Below, one piece after another: positions 28,231 through 37,283 of a DNA stretch of 64,000 nt (position 1 is its first letter; every line of letters begins with the position of its first letter). The notes beneath the pieces were generated by a model. That model was not told the DNA's origin. It saw nothing but the letters and a program-made list of their open reading frames with translations, and did not search any database. A program made the translations under genes and the position numbers. This DNA comes from JAZKFT01 sp040386335 (GTDB taxonomy: Bacteria > Bacteroidota > Bacteroidia > Chitinophagales > Chitinophagaceae): the NCBI GenBank assembly GCA_040386335.1, contig JAZKFT010000063.1, forward strand, positions 8,894 through 72,893, read 5' to 3'.

Positions 28231-30279
28231 TCAAATGCAATATTGTGGGTCGCCTTCAAGGATTTCCTGCTCAAGCTTAGGTGCCTCGCCTGGCTTCCAT
28301 AAACGTGTGCGATGCACAACACGATAAACCAAAGGGCCGCCATCAGCACGCTCACTGCGTTCCAGTGGTCGCGGTATACATACAAATTCGGTAGAAAGCT
28401 GATCGGAAGTGGCGGTTACTAAACCGTAGCCATGGCCACCGAAATCGAGAAATGACAAATGCGGTGCCAGGTCCGGATTTCGCACAGCACGTGCCTGCTT
28501 CATATCTCCCGTCTCCTTCAACTTTAAAGTGGAAAGCACTCCATGCATAGGAGTAACATTCATAGAAGGAATCACTTTACCATCGGGTTGATCCACCAGG
28601 TGCAGCATACGCAACGCATGGTCTTTGGCCATGGTGAGTTCCAACACTTCGAAAAGCGTTTGCTGCGAAATAGAACCGGTAATGAATTCCACGCCCAGTG
28701 GCTCGTATTTCTTCGGCGGCAGCGCTTTAGAGGCTAAACCCGCATGAAACGCATGACGGTCGCCTCCGACAACACAAAAACCGGTGATTTCCTGGTTGCT
28801 TATAAAATCAAATATCTCGTCTTTATCACGCAGGAATCGATTATCAATTACCGCATAGCCGGCATCTTTAGGCCATTTACTACCCAGTTCGCCAGGCAGG
28901 TTTTGATAGTCGCTTCGCACTTCCATGGTACCAAATGTATGTCCCCAGATTTTCCAGCGAGCCTTAGAAGCTCCGAGCTGTTCTAAGAACCAACGTCGTT
29001 GCTCACGACCCAGGAAGGTCTGGGCATGAACATCTTTTGTCGGATTTGGAAGATCCTTGTCATTGAAACGAATAGTATCCGGCGGTTTGCCGCCGTTATA
29101 ATGGCGGCCATAATTCATAATTTCAAAAGGCACTTGTGGAGTGACCCTGGGATATCCGGCTGCATAAAAATCGTCACTTGACATATCAGGAGAACGGAAT
29201 GACCAATTATCGGTTAGCAGCAAATCGACATTCCTGCCCCAACGCAGCACCCGCTGAATCTTCAAACTATTGATCGCCGCCAGGTTGTTAGGCTCTTCCG
29301 AAAGTCCGTCTTCGTTGAACGCCTCCATTGGTGTATCCACCACTACAGGAGCCTTGAAATGTTCAAGCTTAGGGTTACCGGGCTGTGAAACCCGGGCTGG
29401 GATGAACTCCCACCAGGCCTGGTTGGCAAAGACTTTCTGGTTTTGTGCAGGAGCATTGTACGCGCCCCCTGCCACATACTGACTTTGATACCCGGCCCAG
29501 GCAAACTCGTGATTGTCCCAAACACCAACAAATGGCCAGCGGGCACGGGCATCCTGTAAATCAGGATCTTCAAGATATGCACGATAGAGTGTTCGGTAAT
29601 CTTCAAGAGAAACCGGGAGATGAAAATTGCCAACCTTTCGCCCCTGCGGAAACTTGTACAGGTTTTTGATGCGACGACCACGGTTTCCTTTAGGATTATC
29701 TTCGGCATACCAGGTGACTTCGTAAATAAAATCGCCCAAATGCAACACAAAATTAAGTCGTTGCTCTTTCGCACGTGCCTCATCTTCAAAGATCATCTTA
29801 CGGTAAGCATTCATGGCGCCTTCGTTAGGGCATTGGCAACTCACAAACGTAAAACGAACGGGAGCATCCGAATCATCACTGTGGGCTGTTATCGTACGGC
29901 CGATGCGGCTGGCGAACCCATGCTCATCCACGAAGCGGTACCAATACTCACGGTTGGGTTTGAGATCCGTAACCAGGAAACGACATGTCCAGTCTGAGTC
30001 TGCATCAATATTTGCAGTACCACCTGCCAGGATTTTTTTGAAATCCGGGGTGGCCGATATTTCAACGATCAGCTTTTTAGCGTAATTGCCATTTACCGGC
30101 GGACGCCGCGTCCATAAGATGACACTGTCAGCTGTTGGGTCACCTGATGCCACACCCTGTGGAAAGAGGTCGCGGCGCTCAATTGCCGGCGTGGGAAGCT
30201 TGTTTGCCCAACCTTTTTTTGTCGTTAGGGCAAAGCCAATGAAGAAGGATTGTAAGAACTTACGGCGGGTGACATTCAT
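28231..30279 (-). CDS. phoD: PhoD-family alkaline phosphatase (Tat-exported)
   Basis: 682 residues. The N-terminus MNVTRRKFLQSFFIGFA carries the Tat-type R-R-x-F-L motif. Next come a PhoD N-terminal domain (FPQGVASGDPTADSVILWTR), the catalytic region VSCQCPNEGAMNAYRKM, LHLGDFIYE, GVWDNHEFAWAGY, and VVGGDRHAFHAG near residue 510. PhoD enzymes are Ca/Fe phosphodiesterase-monoesterases releasing phosphate. This member is longer than the ~550-residue type, with an extended C-terminal part. Convergent with the lyase. Confidence 0.9.
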   Translation of the reverse strand: MNVTRRKFLQSFFIGFALTTKKGWANKLPTPAIERRDLFPQGVASGDPTADSVILWTRRPPVNGNYAKKLIVEISATPDFKKILAGGTANIDADSDWTCRFLVTDLKPNREYWYRFVDEHGFASRIGRTITAHSDDSDAPVRFTFVSCQCPNEGAMNAYRKMIFEDEARAKEQRLNFVLHLGDFIYEVTWYAEDNPKGNRGRRIKNLYKFPQGRKVGNFHLPVSLEDYRTLYRAYLEDPDLQDARARWPFVGVWDNHEFAWAGYQSQYVAGGAYNAPAQNQKVFANQAWWEFIPARVSQPGNPKLEHFKAPVVVDTPMEAFNEDGLSEEPNNLAAINSLKIQRVLRWGRNVDLLLTDNWSFRSPDMSSDDFYAAGYPRVTPQVPFEIMNYGRHYNGGKPPDTIRFNDKDLPNPTKDVHAQTFLGREQRRWFLEQLGASKARWKIWGHTFGTMEVRSDYQNLPGELGSKWPKDAGYAVIDNRFLRDKDEIFDFISNQEITGFCVVGGDRHAFHAGLASKALPPKKYEPLGVEFITGSISQQTLFEVLELTMAKDHALRMLHLVDQPDGKVIPSMNVTPMHGVLSTLKLKETGDMKQARAVRNPDLAPHLSFLDFGGHGYGLVTATSDQLSTEFVCIPRPLERSERADGGPLVYRVVHRTRLWKPGEAPKLEQEILEGDPQYCI

Positions 30280-30349
30280 GAGATTTTTATTTATACCGTT
30301 TCTTTATTTAGAAGCCGCTATTGTGTCAATGCAATGTTGGCCGTTGCTT

Positions 30350-30817
30350 TTATGGCGTTCTTTCCAATTCAGTCGAATGAAGAAGGCTAACTTTCCAAGT
30401 ACTTTTCTCTCTTTTTAGAACAACACTTTCAAGCCATTTTACAATCACGGTTTTCCCATTTGATGTAATGGTTGCCTGATTAAGATAATAAAGCCAGGCA
30501 ATATCACCTGAAATAGTTGTTTCGAGAAAGTCCAACTGATTGATTCTTTTAAAGTCCCCGGATGTCGCTTTTCTTGCCGTAATCCGATTAGCCAAAGAGT
30601 CAAAGTTCCAAACTGCGCCACTTTCAAGAATTTTTACATCTGATGTGCAGAAGGATTTTGATTTTTCAACATCTAATTCAGCAAGTCCATCAAATAATCC
30701 AGTAACAGCATTTTGAACGATGGTTTTTTCGCTTCGGTCAGTTTTCTGAGCCCACCCGGTAGTCAGGAAACTTAAGGTTATAACCATAGTAAAAATTGCG
30801 AGTCGCATGTTGTTCAA
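30350..30817 (-). CDS. Exported NTF2/SnoaL-like protein
   Basis: 155 residues. A signal peptide (ends TTGWAQ) is followed by an alpha+beta cone-fold pattern: VQNAVTGLFDGLAELDVEKS, FCTSDVKILESG, and ISGDIAWLYYLNQATI...W..S..L.R....WKVSLLHST. This is the SnoaL/DUF4440-like layout, a small fold used for many ligands and enzymes. No catalytic assignment is possible. It stands alone, 70 bp from phoD. Confidence 0.72.
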   Translation of the reverse strand: MNNMRLAIFTMVITLSFLTTGWAQKTDRSEKTIVQNAVTGLFDGLAELDVEKSKSFCTSDVKILESGAVWNFDSLANRITARKATSGDFKRINQLDFLETTISGDIAWLYYLNQATITSNGKTVIVKWLESVVLKREKSTWKVSLLHSTELERTP

Positions 30818-30997
30818 ATTTGAGGACTGTTAAAAAAAATTCCACCCGACGTTCAGGGCCCGGCGATATGGGGAATTTCATGCTCCACTGCCCAACCTTT
30901 GTACTAAAGTTAAATAGAAATTCAAATGATGATCCTTTATTCTGATGCCCCGTACCAGGATCACCTGTAGCTGAAAGTCTAAGAATAACAAATTTCA

Positions 30998-31287
30998 TCA
31001 CGTCAAAATCGTCAGCTTCTTCCCCGGTTCTACTCTCAGATCCGCATGCTGTGATATATTCAACACGCCCTGGAAAATACACACTCCATTGGCAGGGTTA
31101 AAGTTTACCCGTGCTCCTGCTGGTATAGCAGTTGGCGGCTTTAAACCATTTTGCCAGTTGGCTATATTATTCCAGTCGCTGCCGGGGCCGGTGAAAGTAT
31201 AAACGCCGTTGTAAACGCGAACAGAATCTTCTATCGTACAACCATTGCAGGCAGTTGTAGTGATGGAATACAAGCAGGGAATTGCTA
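30998..31287 (-). pseudogene. C-terminal remnant of a surface-protein module
   Basis: The frame reads YSITTTACNGCTIEDSVRVY and later SDWNNIANWQNG...LKPPTAIPAGARVNF...LRVEPGKKLTILT, then stops. The W-N-x-x-A-N-W, P-x-G-A and L-x-x-x-G-(K)KL elements parallel the C-terminal module of the FG-GAP protein at 20649 (TANWSNATV, ITIAAGAKLLIVSQ). There is no start codon; upstream it runs directly into the decayed Crp/Fnr gene in the same frame. It is a severed gene end. Confidence 0.6.
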
Positions 31288-31761
31288 CCGTTTTTAAGAA
31301 TTCAAGATATTTTTCCTTTGCAGGAGTTCATTGAAGTTTAAAAAGTCTATCGGTGAAACAACGAAAATTTTGTTCTGCTAAAACCCTTCCAACTTTTTCC
31401 CATTGAGTAATACTATCATACAACTCCTGCATCCTTTAAAGCTAATAGAAAGCGTTTCTGTTTTTTCAAGACACTGAATATTCTCAACAGATTTTGTTTG
31501 ATTGATAAAACTTGAATAAGAGGAGACAAAGCCATTGTCACTTGATAAATAGGTGGTTGTTTCTTTAGCCTCTCTCAAATGAAAGACCCGCACCAAACCA
31601 CTTTCAATAAAATGTAGATGGGTTGAAATTTTACCTTCAACAAGTATATACTCTTTTTGCCTAAATTCATTATATGTGAATTTGGACGCGATTATTTCTA
31701 AATCAGTAGTTGACAATTTCCAAAATGAAACAACCTGCTTTTTTAAATTTTCACTTATCAC
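31288..31761 (-). pseudogene. Decayed Crp/Fnr-family regulator
   Basis: ATG 31761 opens a normal cyclic-nucleotide-binding domain (ILVEGKISTHLHFIESGLVR, TYLSSDNGFVSSYSSF). At 31433-31434 one base is missing: the frame goes off to a stop at 31378, while the frame -1 continues the family pattern MQELYDSITQWEKVGRVLAE and then has an in-frame TGA (31328-31330) before TPAKEKYLEFLK. Beyond that it fuses to an unrelated fragment, so the DNA-binding half is gone. One deletion, one stop and one truncation make it a clear pseudogene. Confidence 0.8.
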
Positions 31762-31789
31762 CTCTTCAAAATTCTATAGTATGTCTGCA

Positions 31790-31995
31790 AATTACAATGA
31801 CCGCTACCGTTTTGGCCTTTCTGCGGTGCCGATATTCCTCGTTCCGCCGGAACTGTTGGTGAGTAAAGTTAATGCCCTTGAAGTTATATTCTGTTGCCCG
31901 GTAGTGTTCGTTTGGCCAGATATGCGGATAAGAAGCGAACGGGACGATGAGGACGCCCAGCCCCGCTATAGGCAATTACAATATGTGTGCACAGT
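31790..31995. repeat. Degenerate attC-like palindrome
   Basis: About 200 bp without a gene between the dead Crp gene and the gene at 32000. It contains CGCCCAGCCCCGCTATAGGC, like the CCAGCCCCACTATTGGC of the clear palindrome at 60326. Its right edge GTGTGCACAGTGC resembles the reverse complement of the left edge of the next palindrome (GTTGGGCACAATGC). The GTT core has been lost, so it is assigned with low confidence. Confidence 0.3.
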
Positions 31996-31999
31996 GCAT

Positions 32000-32479
32000 T
32001 TACTTGGTGTCGTACCAATACTTTTGTATTACAACCTCTTTCAATTTAGCATTTGACATTCCCAACATCACTTCACATGTGTCTTCGTAGTTGTCCGGAT
32101 ACATATTCTGGAAATAGCCGATTACCGCATGAATTGTGTCTATACTATCAAAATCTTTCTGTAAGAATGTCAAATCCCTGTTTGCCTCAGTTTTATACAT
32201 TGAGCGCCACTGATTGTACATTTGGAAATACCTAAGGGCAATCTTTAAGCAAACATTATTTAGGTCTGTTTGTAAAACTGCCGTCCCAACTTTGTACAGA
32301 AAATGCTCCGTGATAATTTTGAAATTCTTTTCCAGGATAGTTTTTGTTTCATTAAGCGTCTGATTGGGTACAAACCAGTTTTCTGCTTCTGTTGTCAACC
32401 TAATTCCGTTGTTTTCATCGGAGATATTAACTTTTATGTTGTCAAGATTAAATGTCATTGGGATTGACTGAAATTCCAT
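32000..32479 (-). CDS. Unknown cassette-type protein, 159 aa
   Basis: A 159-residue soluble protein, mixed alpha/beta then helical (LNETKTILEKNFKIITEHF, DTIHAVIGYFQNMYP). No signal peptide and no motif recognised. Start at 32479 or the Met at residue 8 (32458). Low GC and position between two attC-like palindromes with its 3' end to the left match the other cassette genes. Function unknown. Confidence 0.6.
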   Translation of the reverse strand: MEFQSIPMTFNLDNIKVNISDENNGIRLTTEAENWFVPNQTLNETKTILEKNFKIITEHFLYKVGTAVLQTDLNNVCLKIALRYFQMYNQWRSMYKTEANRDLTFLQKDFDSIDTIHAVIGYFQNMYPDNYEDTCEVMLGMSNAKLKEVVIQKYWYDTK

Positions 32480-32543
32480 TTGAAAAAATTAAACTTCTCG
32501 TCATAAAATTAGCTAAAGTCTTTGAGAGCCTTTGTTGCATTGT

Positions 32544-32741
32544 GCCCAACGTCCTGGTATTGGTGAAGGCTGCGAATATTACCGAAGCTTCCCGGCCACC
32601 GATGTTAAAATTGGCAATAAAAGTTGATGATTGTTCCCCGGGCCCAAAGTTGTTTGCCAAACCCGAACTGAAGCCCGCTACTGTTACAAATGATGAGGGC
32701 GCACTATGTCTGCACAGCTTCTATCGATACTTTCGTTGGTA
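32544..32741. repeat. attC-like palindrome
   Basis: Left edge GCCCAAC, right edge GTTGGTA. The arms align as CCAACGTCCTGGTATTGGTG with the reverse complement CCAACGAAAGTATCGATAGA, with gaps. The interior holds ACCCGAACTGAAG, a motif shared with the palindromes at 59546 and 60326. It separates the genes at 32000 and 32779. Confidence 0.5.
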
Positions 32742-32778
32742 GCTGTTTTGCTCTCAACTCAGGAATAAATTCAGTTAC

Positions 32779-33201
32779 TCAGTCCTTCTTAATAGTAAAG
32801 CCAACAGGTGCTTTTAATACTCCTTTGTCATACATATTAATATAAATAGAAACTGTATCTGTCGTGCCACTCCAGGTTACTCTATAATTATCAAGCATTG
32901 CGTAACCCAGAAAGCCTTTTTCACTTTTAACGGGACAACAACTACCTGCCCTATAATAGCTTATTTTCTCCCCGTTTGGACCAGCCAACATATTTAAGTA
33001 CCTCCTTTCATTTGATGGCCCGCTGCTACTACTATTTCCGCCAACTTCAACCGGGTTTTTAGAATTCAACCCATAAGTTTCGTCAGTAGAAATTTCTGTG
33101 ATAACAAAGCTTTCGTTGTCACTAGTTGCTGTTCCGGCTATATTCTTCGTTTGAGAACAACCTGAGACTAAAATCAAAAGAAGTGAAAAGAAATGTTTCA
33201 T
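32779..33201 (-). CDS. Lipoprotein of unknown function
   Basis: 140 residues. The lipobox LILVSGCS predicts lipidation at Cys 15. The rest is Ser/Asn-rich then beta-rich, with one notable GSCCPVKSEKGFLGYAMLDN stretch holding two adjacent cysteines. No family recognised. It lies as a single gene between two attC-like palindromes, so it is probably a cassette gene. Confidence 0.65.
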   Translation of the reverse strand: MKHFFSLLLILVSGCSQTKNIAGTATSDNESFVITEISTDETYGLNSKNPVEVGGNSSSSGPSNERRYLNMLAGPNGEKISYYRAGSCCPVKSEKGFLGYAMLDNYRVTWSGTTDTVSIYINMYDKGVLKAPVGFTIKKD

Positions 33202-33329
33202 AAAAAAGGACTTAATTGTTATTAGTGTGTGTTTCCTGAAATGAATATATCACAAATTGGGTCAAGTATATAAAAGGTATATCCATAAATCAAAATGAAC
33301 TTTAAATTTAATTAAAATTGCCACCGGGC

Positions 33330-33502
33330 AGGCCGTGCCGCGGGCTTGAATTTAGAACCTACAGCCTGGAACAGAAGCCCAATTAAATTAATGCTGATGA
33401 GGATAAGAACAAAAGGCTAGCAGATTTCCGTTAGCCCGAACCGATGCAGCCGATTGTATTTCCTTCTGCCCGGCTTTTGTAAATACCAATGTTTGCTGTA
33501 GT
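33330..33502. repeat. attC-like palindrome
   Basis: Family motifs CAGCCTGGAACAGAAGCCCA, TAGCCCGAACCGATGCAGCC and GATTGTATTTCC are present in the usual order. The right edge is GTTTGCTGTAGT (33491-33502). This matches the reverse complement of the left edge of the next palindrome, GTTAGCTATAAT (34057-34068), at 9 of 12 positions, bracketing the gene at 33505. The left edge is unclear. Confidence 0.55.
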
Positions 33503-33504
33503 AC

Positions 33505-34053
33505 TCATGCTCTCGTGCCATAAATTTTCCAACCCTGTTTAGTTTTTCTGACTACCATCCAAAAAAACCCGTCACCCGCAACCCTTTTTTCATTGCTCTT
33601 TTGGATATTGCCAAATACCAGATAATCAGAATTTGTAAAGTTGTTATTGAACTCTTGTAAAATTTCGTAAACAAATAAATTATCCGTTTTTTCTGCGGAT
33701 ATTTTCTTAATGATGGTGTCATTATTTTTAGAGGTAAATTCCTTCTTGTTCAGTATCACAATTTTATAATGATTGAGATAGTCTTGAAAAGAAGAAAGTC
33801 CTTCTGTGAACTCTTCAAATTTGTCACACGCTTTCTTACTTTCAATCATTTTTTTCGTCGAATAAACTCCTACGCCATTCGGACTAATTATCGCCGCAGA
33901 ATCGGTAAAAAATGAATAGAATCTGTCACAATCAAGGTCAAAGCAGGTCTTTACAATTGATTTGAAAAATTCACTCGCTTCTTGTTTAATGGATTGAGAA
34001 GCTCCCAGGTAAGGAGTCAAGATTAGAATTCCTATGTAGAAAAGTTGTTTCAT
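33505..34053 (-). CDS. Exported protein of unknown function, cassette gene
   Basis: 182 residues with a signal peptide (ends GASQ). The body has a SnoaL-like cadence (EASEFFKSIVKTCFDLDCDR, FYSFFTDSAAIISPNGVGVY, ending W.VVRKTKQGWKIYGTRA), so an NTF2-like fold is possible but unproven. The stop codon begins three bases after the left core and the start is only 4 bp before the right core, so the gene fills its cassette completely. Confidence 0.65.
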   Translation of the reverse strand: MKQLFYIGILILTPYLGASQSIKQEASEFFKSIVKTCFDLDCDRFYSFFTDSAAIISPNGVGVYSTKKMIESKKACDKFEEFTEGLSSFQDYLNHYKIVILNKKEFTSKNNDTIIKKISAEKTDNLFVYEILQEFNNNFTNSDYLVFGNIQKSNEKRVAGDGFFWMVVRKTKQGWKIYGTRA

Positions 34054-34062
34054 TAAATTATA

Positions 34063-34251
34063 GCTAACGTTTATGGCTGACTGCTGTGATTACATTCATA
34101 CACGCCAGCCTGGAACCGAAGTCCAATAGAATTACTTCTGATGAAGATATGGACAAATGACCATCAAATTTCCATATGCCAGAACTGCTGATGATAGTGA
34201 GCCAAAAGATGAGAATTTATCAGCAAGGATTGTTGTAAACCCAATGTTAGC
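34063..34251. repeat. attC-like palindrome
   Basis: 189 bp. Both edges are GCTAAC and GTTAGC. Inside are GCCAGCCTGGAACCGAAG, AGAACTGCTGATGATAG and GTAAACCCAATGTTAGC, all shared with the palindrome at 59546. Its right core GTTAGCGGTT (34246-34255) matches the reverse complement of 35295-35304 (GTTAGTGGTC) at 8 of 10 positions, bracketing the esterase gene. Confidence 0.7.
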
Positions 34252-34270
34252 GGTTCGTCTTTCTTGTTTT

Positions 34271-35269
34271 CTAATTCGATGTCATTTTTATTGTCTGCAA
34301 CCATCTTACAACCAGGCTTTCCCAATCAGCTATGGGAAGTTTATTCCAAAGCGGATTGTCAAGTGCTGTTCTATTTAAACCAAATGCATGTCCACCTTCT
34401 GCATAAATATGGTATTCAGCTGAAACACCTGCTTTTTTCAAAGCAATATAATAAACCAATGAATTCTGAATGGTATCAACAGGGTCGTTTCCTGCTTGAA
34501 GAATAAACATAGGAGGGGTGTTGCTGTCTACGTGAAGTGTATTGTTGAGGTCATATGGATGTTTTGTATGCACAGTCATATGACCTGGAAAAAATGATAA
34601 GCCGAAATCAGGTCTGCAATTTATAGTGTCAATATTGTCAGTGATCGGGTAGGCCCGCTTCTTGTAATTGGTACTTACATCCGCAACTAAATGTCCGCCT
34701 GCTGAAAATCCCATTACCCCAACTTTGTTGGCGTTAATATTCCATTCTTTGGCCCGGAAGCGAACTAAACTTACTGCTCTTTGTGCGTCTTGCAAGGCAA
34801 GGGGTTTAATTGGGTCTTTTCCGCATTCACAATCTTTGTCATAATGATGCCCTGACGCTGGAACGCGGTATTTTAGTAGTACTCCTGTTACTCCGATAGA
34901 CGCTAACCATTCACATATTTCTGAACCTTCAAGGTCAATAGCAAGTCTATTGTAACCACCACCCGGAAATACAAGTATTGCAACTCCTGTATTATTCTCT
35001 CTGGGAGCGTAAATTTTTATAGTTGGGTTGGATACATTATTTATCATTCCTTCATCATATGTTTCTGTTCCCTTTATTAGTTCAAAGTCGGGAATGCTTT
35101 TTGCCCAAATGGGAATTTCTTTACTTACTATTGAAGCATTTGTTGATTGAGCTTTATTGTTCGTTTCTTGTGTTCCTTGTCTATTTTGGTTACAAGAAAT
35201 TAAGTTGATAGTAATTACTAAAACAAATAAAAACTGTCTGATTGATATTTTACTTTTCGATAGGTTCAT
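34271..35269 (-). CDS. Alpha/beta-hydrolase lipoprotein, acetylxylan-esterase-like
   Basis: 332 residues. The lipobox INLISC predicts a lipidated Cys near residue 26. The hydrolase core shows the oxyanion motif LVFPGGGYNRLAIDLEG, the nucleophile elbow GFSAGGHL, and the C-terminal His in YAEGGHAFGLN. The closest type is the BD-FAE/acetylxylan esterase group. It is bracketed by attC-like cores, so it appears to be a cassette gene, not part of the nearby GH43 unit. Confidence 0.85.
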   Translation of the reverse strand: MNLSKSKISIRQFLFVLVITINLISCNQNRQGTQETNNKAQSTNASIVSKEIPIWAKSIPDFELIKGTETYDEGMINNVSNPTIKIYAPRENNTGVAILVFPGGGYNRLAIDLEGSEICEWLASIGVTGVLLKYRVPASGHHYDKDCECGKDPIKPLALQDAQRAVSLVRFRAKEWNINANKVGVMGFSAGGHLVADVSTNYKKRAYPITDNIDTINCRPDFGLSFFPGHMTVHTKHPYDLNNTLHVDSNTPPMFILQAGNDPVDTIQNSLVYYIALKKAGVSAEYHIYAEGGHAFGLNRTALDNPLWNKLPIADWESLVVRWLQTIKMTSN

Positions 35270-35298
35270 TTCTAATGCAAGTGTCGGTTAAGCTGACC

Positions 35299-35480
35299 AC
35301 TAACGGATTAAGGCTTACTGCTGAACTGGCATTCAATATTATCCAGCCTTGGCCGCAGCCGATTGAAAAACTGATGCTCAAGATAAATACAAAAGCCCAA
35401 AAGTGTTTCGTCTGCCGGATAATAGCTGATAGTATTCCAACAGTCGATTGGCTCTTTGGATGCTGTTCCAGTGAAAGAGT
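35299..35480. repeat. attC-like palindrome, right arm eroded
   Basis: Left edge ACTAACGGATTAAGGCTTAC, then CTGGCATTCAATATTATCCA, GCAGCCGATTGAAAAACTGA and TCTGCCGGATAATAGCTGAT: the same order and near-identical words as at 62908-63100. The right edge with its GTT core cannot be found; the sequence diverges after 35450. It marks the end of the left array. Confidence 0.6.
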
Positions 35481-35483
35481 ACG

Positions 35484-35788
35484 TCAGGTGGAATTTCACT
35501 TCTGTCATTAAGGAGAACGGGAAAAGAATGCACGGGAGTTGCCCTGATTTTATTTTGCTCAATGTGAATTTCCCAACGCACTTTGTGAAAGCTGTTATTG
35601 AGTCCGCTTAAATTGTCAGTACTTAATAAAATGATTTTATTTGACAGTTCAGCCAGGTACAAACGGATGGTGGTGGCTATTTTACCAACAGACAGCCTGC
35701 TGTGTTTTTGCAGACAGCGGAAACAAACTTTCCCTGAATCACTTGCTATTAATATTGCAGCAACGAAACCTGATCCGGCATATATTAT
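35484..35788. other. No convincing gene; open minus frame
   Basis: The minus strand stays open from the stop codon of the GH43 gene to 35378, reading for example RLYLAELSNKIILLSTDN and FPVLLNDRSEIPPDVLFHW. It has no ATG start and runs into the palindrome. It could be the severed end of a former gene or chance; no family was recognised. Confidence 0.3.
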
Positions 35789-37231
35789 TTAGTAAGCCTT
35801 AAGGTTCCATTTAGAATTGTCGCTATTAAAATCAAATGTGGCAAGTGCCGGTGTGCTATCTCCGGAAGATACGAGTGCTAATTTTTTTCCTGTATTGGAA
35901 TCTGTTTTAGGCATTATTCTATAGGTACCATCAGTCAATTGATCTATCCGCCATAATTGTTCAGGAGCACCTGTAAATGCCGGTACTGTTACCACCTCAG
36001 CATTTGCTGTAGCTGCCAATGCCCGCTCCGTTCCTGCCAAGACAATTTGATAATAAGGTCCGCCTAAATACCCGGTGCTATCAGGAGCCTTGGTAATCGT
36101 CCATTTTTGGTGGGGGCGGGACATATAATCACCAATGCGTAAAGCTATATTACCCGTTGGCCAGTTTTTTATTACATCTGCTAACTCTTGTGCGGGAACG
36201 GGTTTTATGGGCTCATTGTTGGGCTGACCAAATCCCCGCATTCCACCAGCCATTCTTGTAAAATCAACTGCGAGCTCCAAAGCATATCCTCTTCTCACGG
36301 ATTCAATTTCATACACGCCCTCTTTAAATTTCTCTCCTGCAACTGGCCATCCATCTTTCCAAAGCACTGGAAGAATTCCCAATACACTTCGGCCGCCCTG
36401 CTCTAAATCTGCCTCATAATGAAGGGACATTTTTTCAACTCCTTTCTCAAGAATTATGTGTCCAAAATGGCCGGGACCTATTAATCCGCCACGGGTAGCA
36501 GCGACCATTTTGCCACCACCTTCCAACATGCTTCTTCCCACATTATCAAGATAAGGGCCTGTAATTTGTTTTGAACGGCCTACCACTACGTTGTAAGTAG
36601 AGTTCGCACCATCGCAACAACTACCATGGGTGGCGAGCAGATAGTACCATCCCTCACGATATACTAAAACTGAAGCTTCACATACAATGGCTACATCTAC
36701 GGGTTTATTACCCGCTACACGTTTCCCTGTTTTGGGATCCAATTCTACAAGGCGGGTGAATCCAAAATAAGTTCCGTATGTCAACCAAAGGCGACCCGTA
36801 ACAGGATCTAACATAAGTCCGGGGTCGATAGCATCATTTTCTTCATAACCGTCAGACGTGGCGACCACAACCGGTTCAGAATATTTAAAATCAGGTGATA
36901 TTGGATCCAGTGTTTTATTCCACATAGTGAGTATGGCGCCTTTGTGGTTACTTGCGCCGCCGGTTGCTCCATATACAACAAGGTAACGGTTTCCAATTTT
37001 CATGGCATCCGGGGCGGCCCCACCGCCTGGCCTCACACCACCGCCATTCCAGGTCCAGCCATCTTTGGAAATTAATCCGCCACTACCTGTGCCAAAGGTG
37101 TAATACTTTCCGTCACATTCAACGATCGTTGAAGGATCATGGATAAATGGCTTTCCAACCTGTGCTATTAATGTTTGTGTTATCAATACTGTTAACAAGC
37201 AACTGATGCCGGCTATTTTTATTCTTTTCAT
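35789..37231 (-). CDS. Glycoside hydrolase family 43 with ricin-type lectin tail
   Basis: 480 residues. Signal peptide to LIAQ, then the five-blade GH43 propeller: FIHDPSTIVECDGKYYTFGT (first catalytic Asp), ENDAIDPGLMLDPVTGRLWL (pKa-modulating Asp) and DVAIVCEASVLVYREGWYYL (Glu acid), the arabinanase-like arrangement. From about residue 340 a ricin-B-like beta trefoil follows (YYQIVLAGTERALAA, EQLWRIDQLTDGTYRI), ending WNLKAY. It likely acts on arabinan or arabinoxylan. Last of four minus-strand genes from 39640. Confidence 0.9.
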   Translation of the reverse strand: MKRIKIAGISCLLTVLITQTLIAQVGKPFIHDPSTIVECDGKYYTFGTGSGGLISKDGWTWNGGGVRPGGGAAPDAMKIGNRYLVVYGATGGASNHKGAILTMWNKTLDPISPDFKYSEPVVVATSDGYEENDAIDPGLMLDPVTGRLWLTYGTYFGFTRLVELDPKTGKRVAGNKPVDVAIVCEASVLVYREGWYYLLATHGSCCDGANSTYNVVVGRSKQITGPYLDNVGRSMLEGGGKMVAATRGGLIGPGHFGHIILEKGVEKMSLHYEADLEQGGRSVLGILPVLWKDGWPVAGEKFKEGVYEIESVRRGYALELAVDFTRMAGGMRGFGQPNNEPIKPVPAQELADVIKNWPTGNIALRIGDYMSRPHQKWTITKAPDSTGYLGGPYYQIVLAGTERALAATANAEVVTVPAFTGAPEQLWRIDQLTDGTYRIMPKTDSNTGKKLALVSSGDSTPALATFDFNSDNSKWNLKAY

Positions 37232-37283
37232 AATAAACTTCGATTTCAGACTAATGGATACTTTAAAAAAAGGCTAACAACTT

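Noticed and set aside
32448..32660. Minus-strand ORF reading FGPGEQSSTFIANFNIGG
   Set aside because: It looks protein-like but falls inside a palindrome with array-family words and has no counterpart at the other palindromes; treated as chance.
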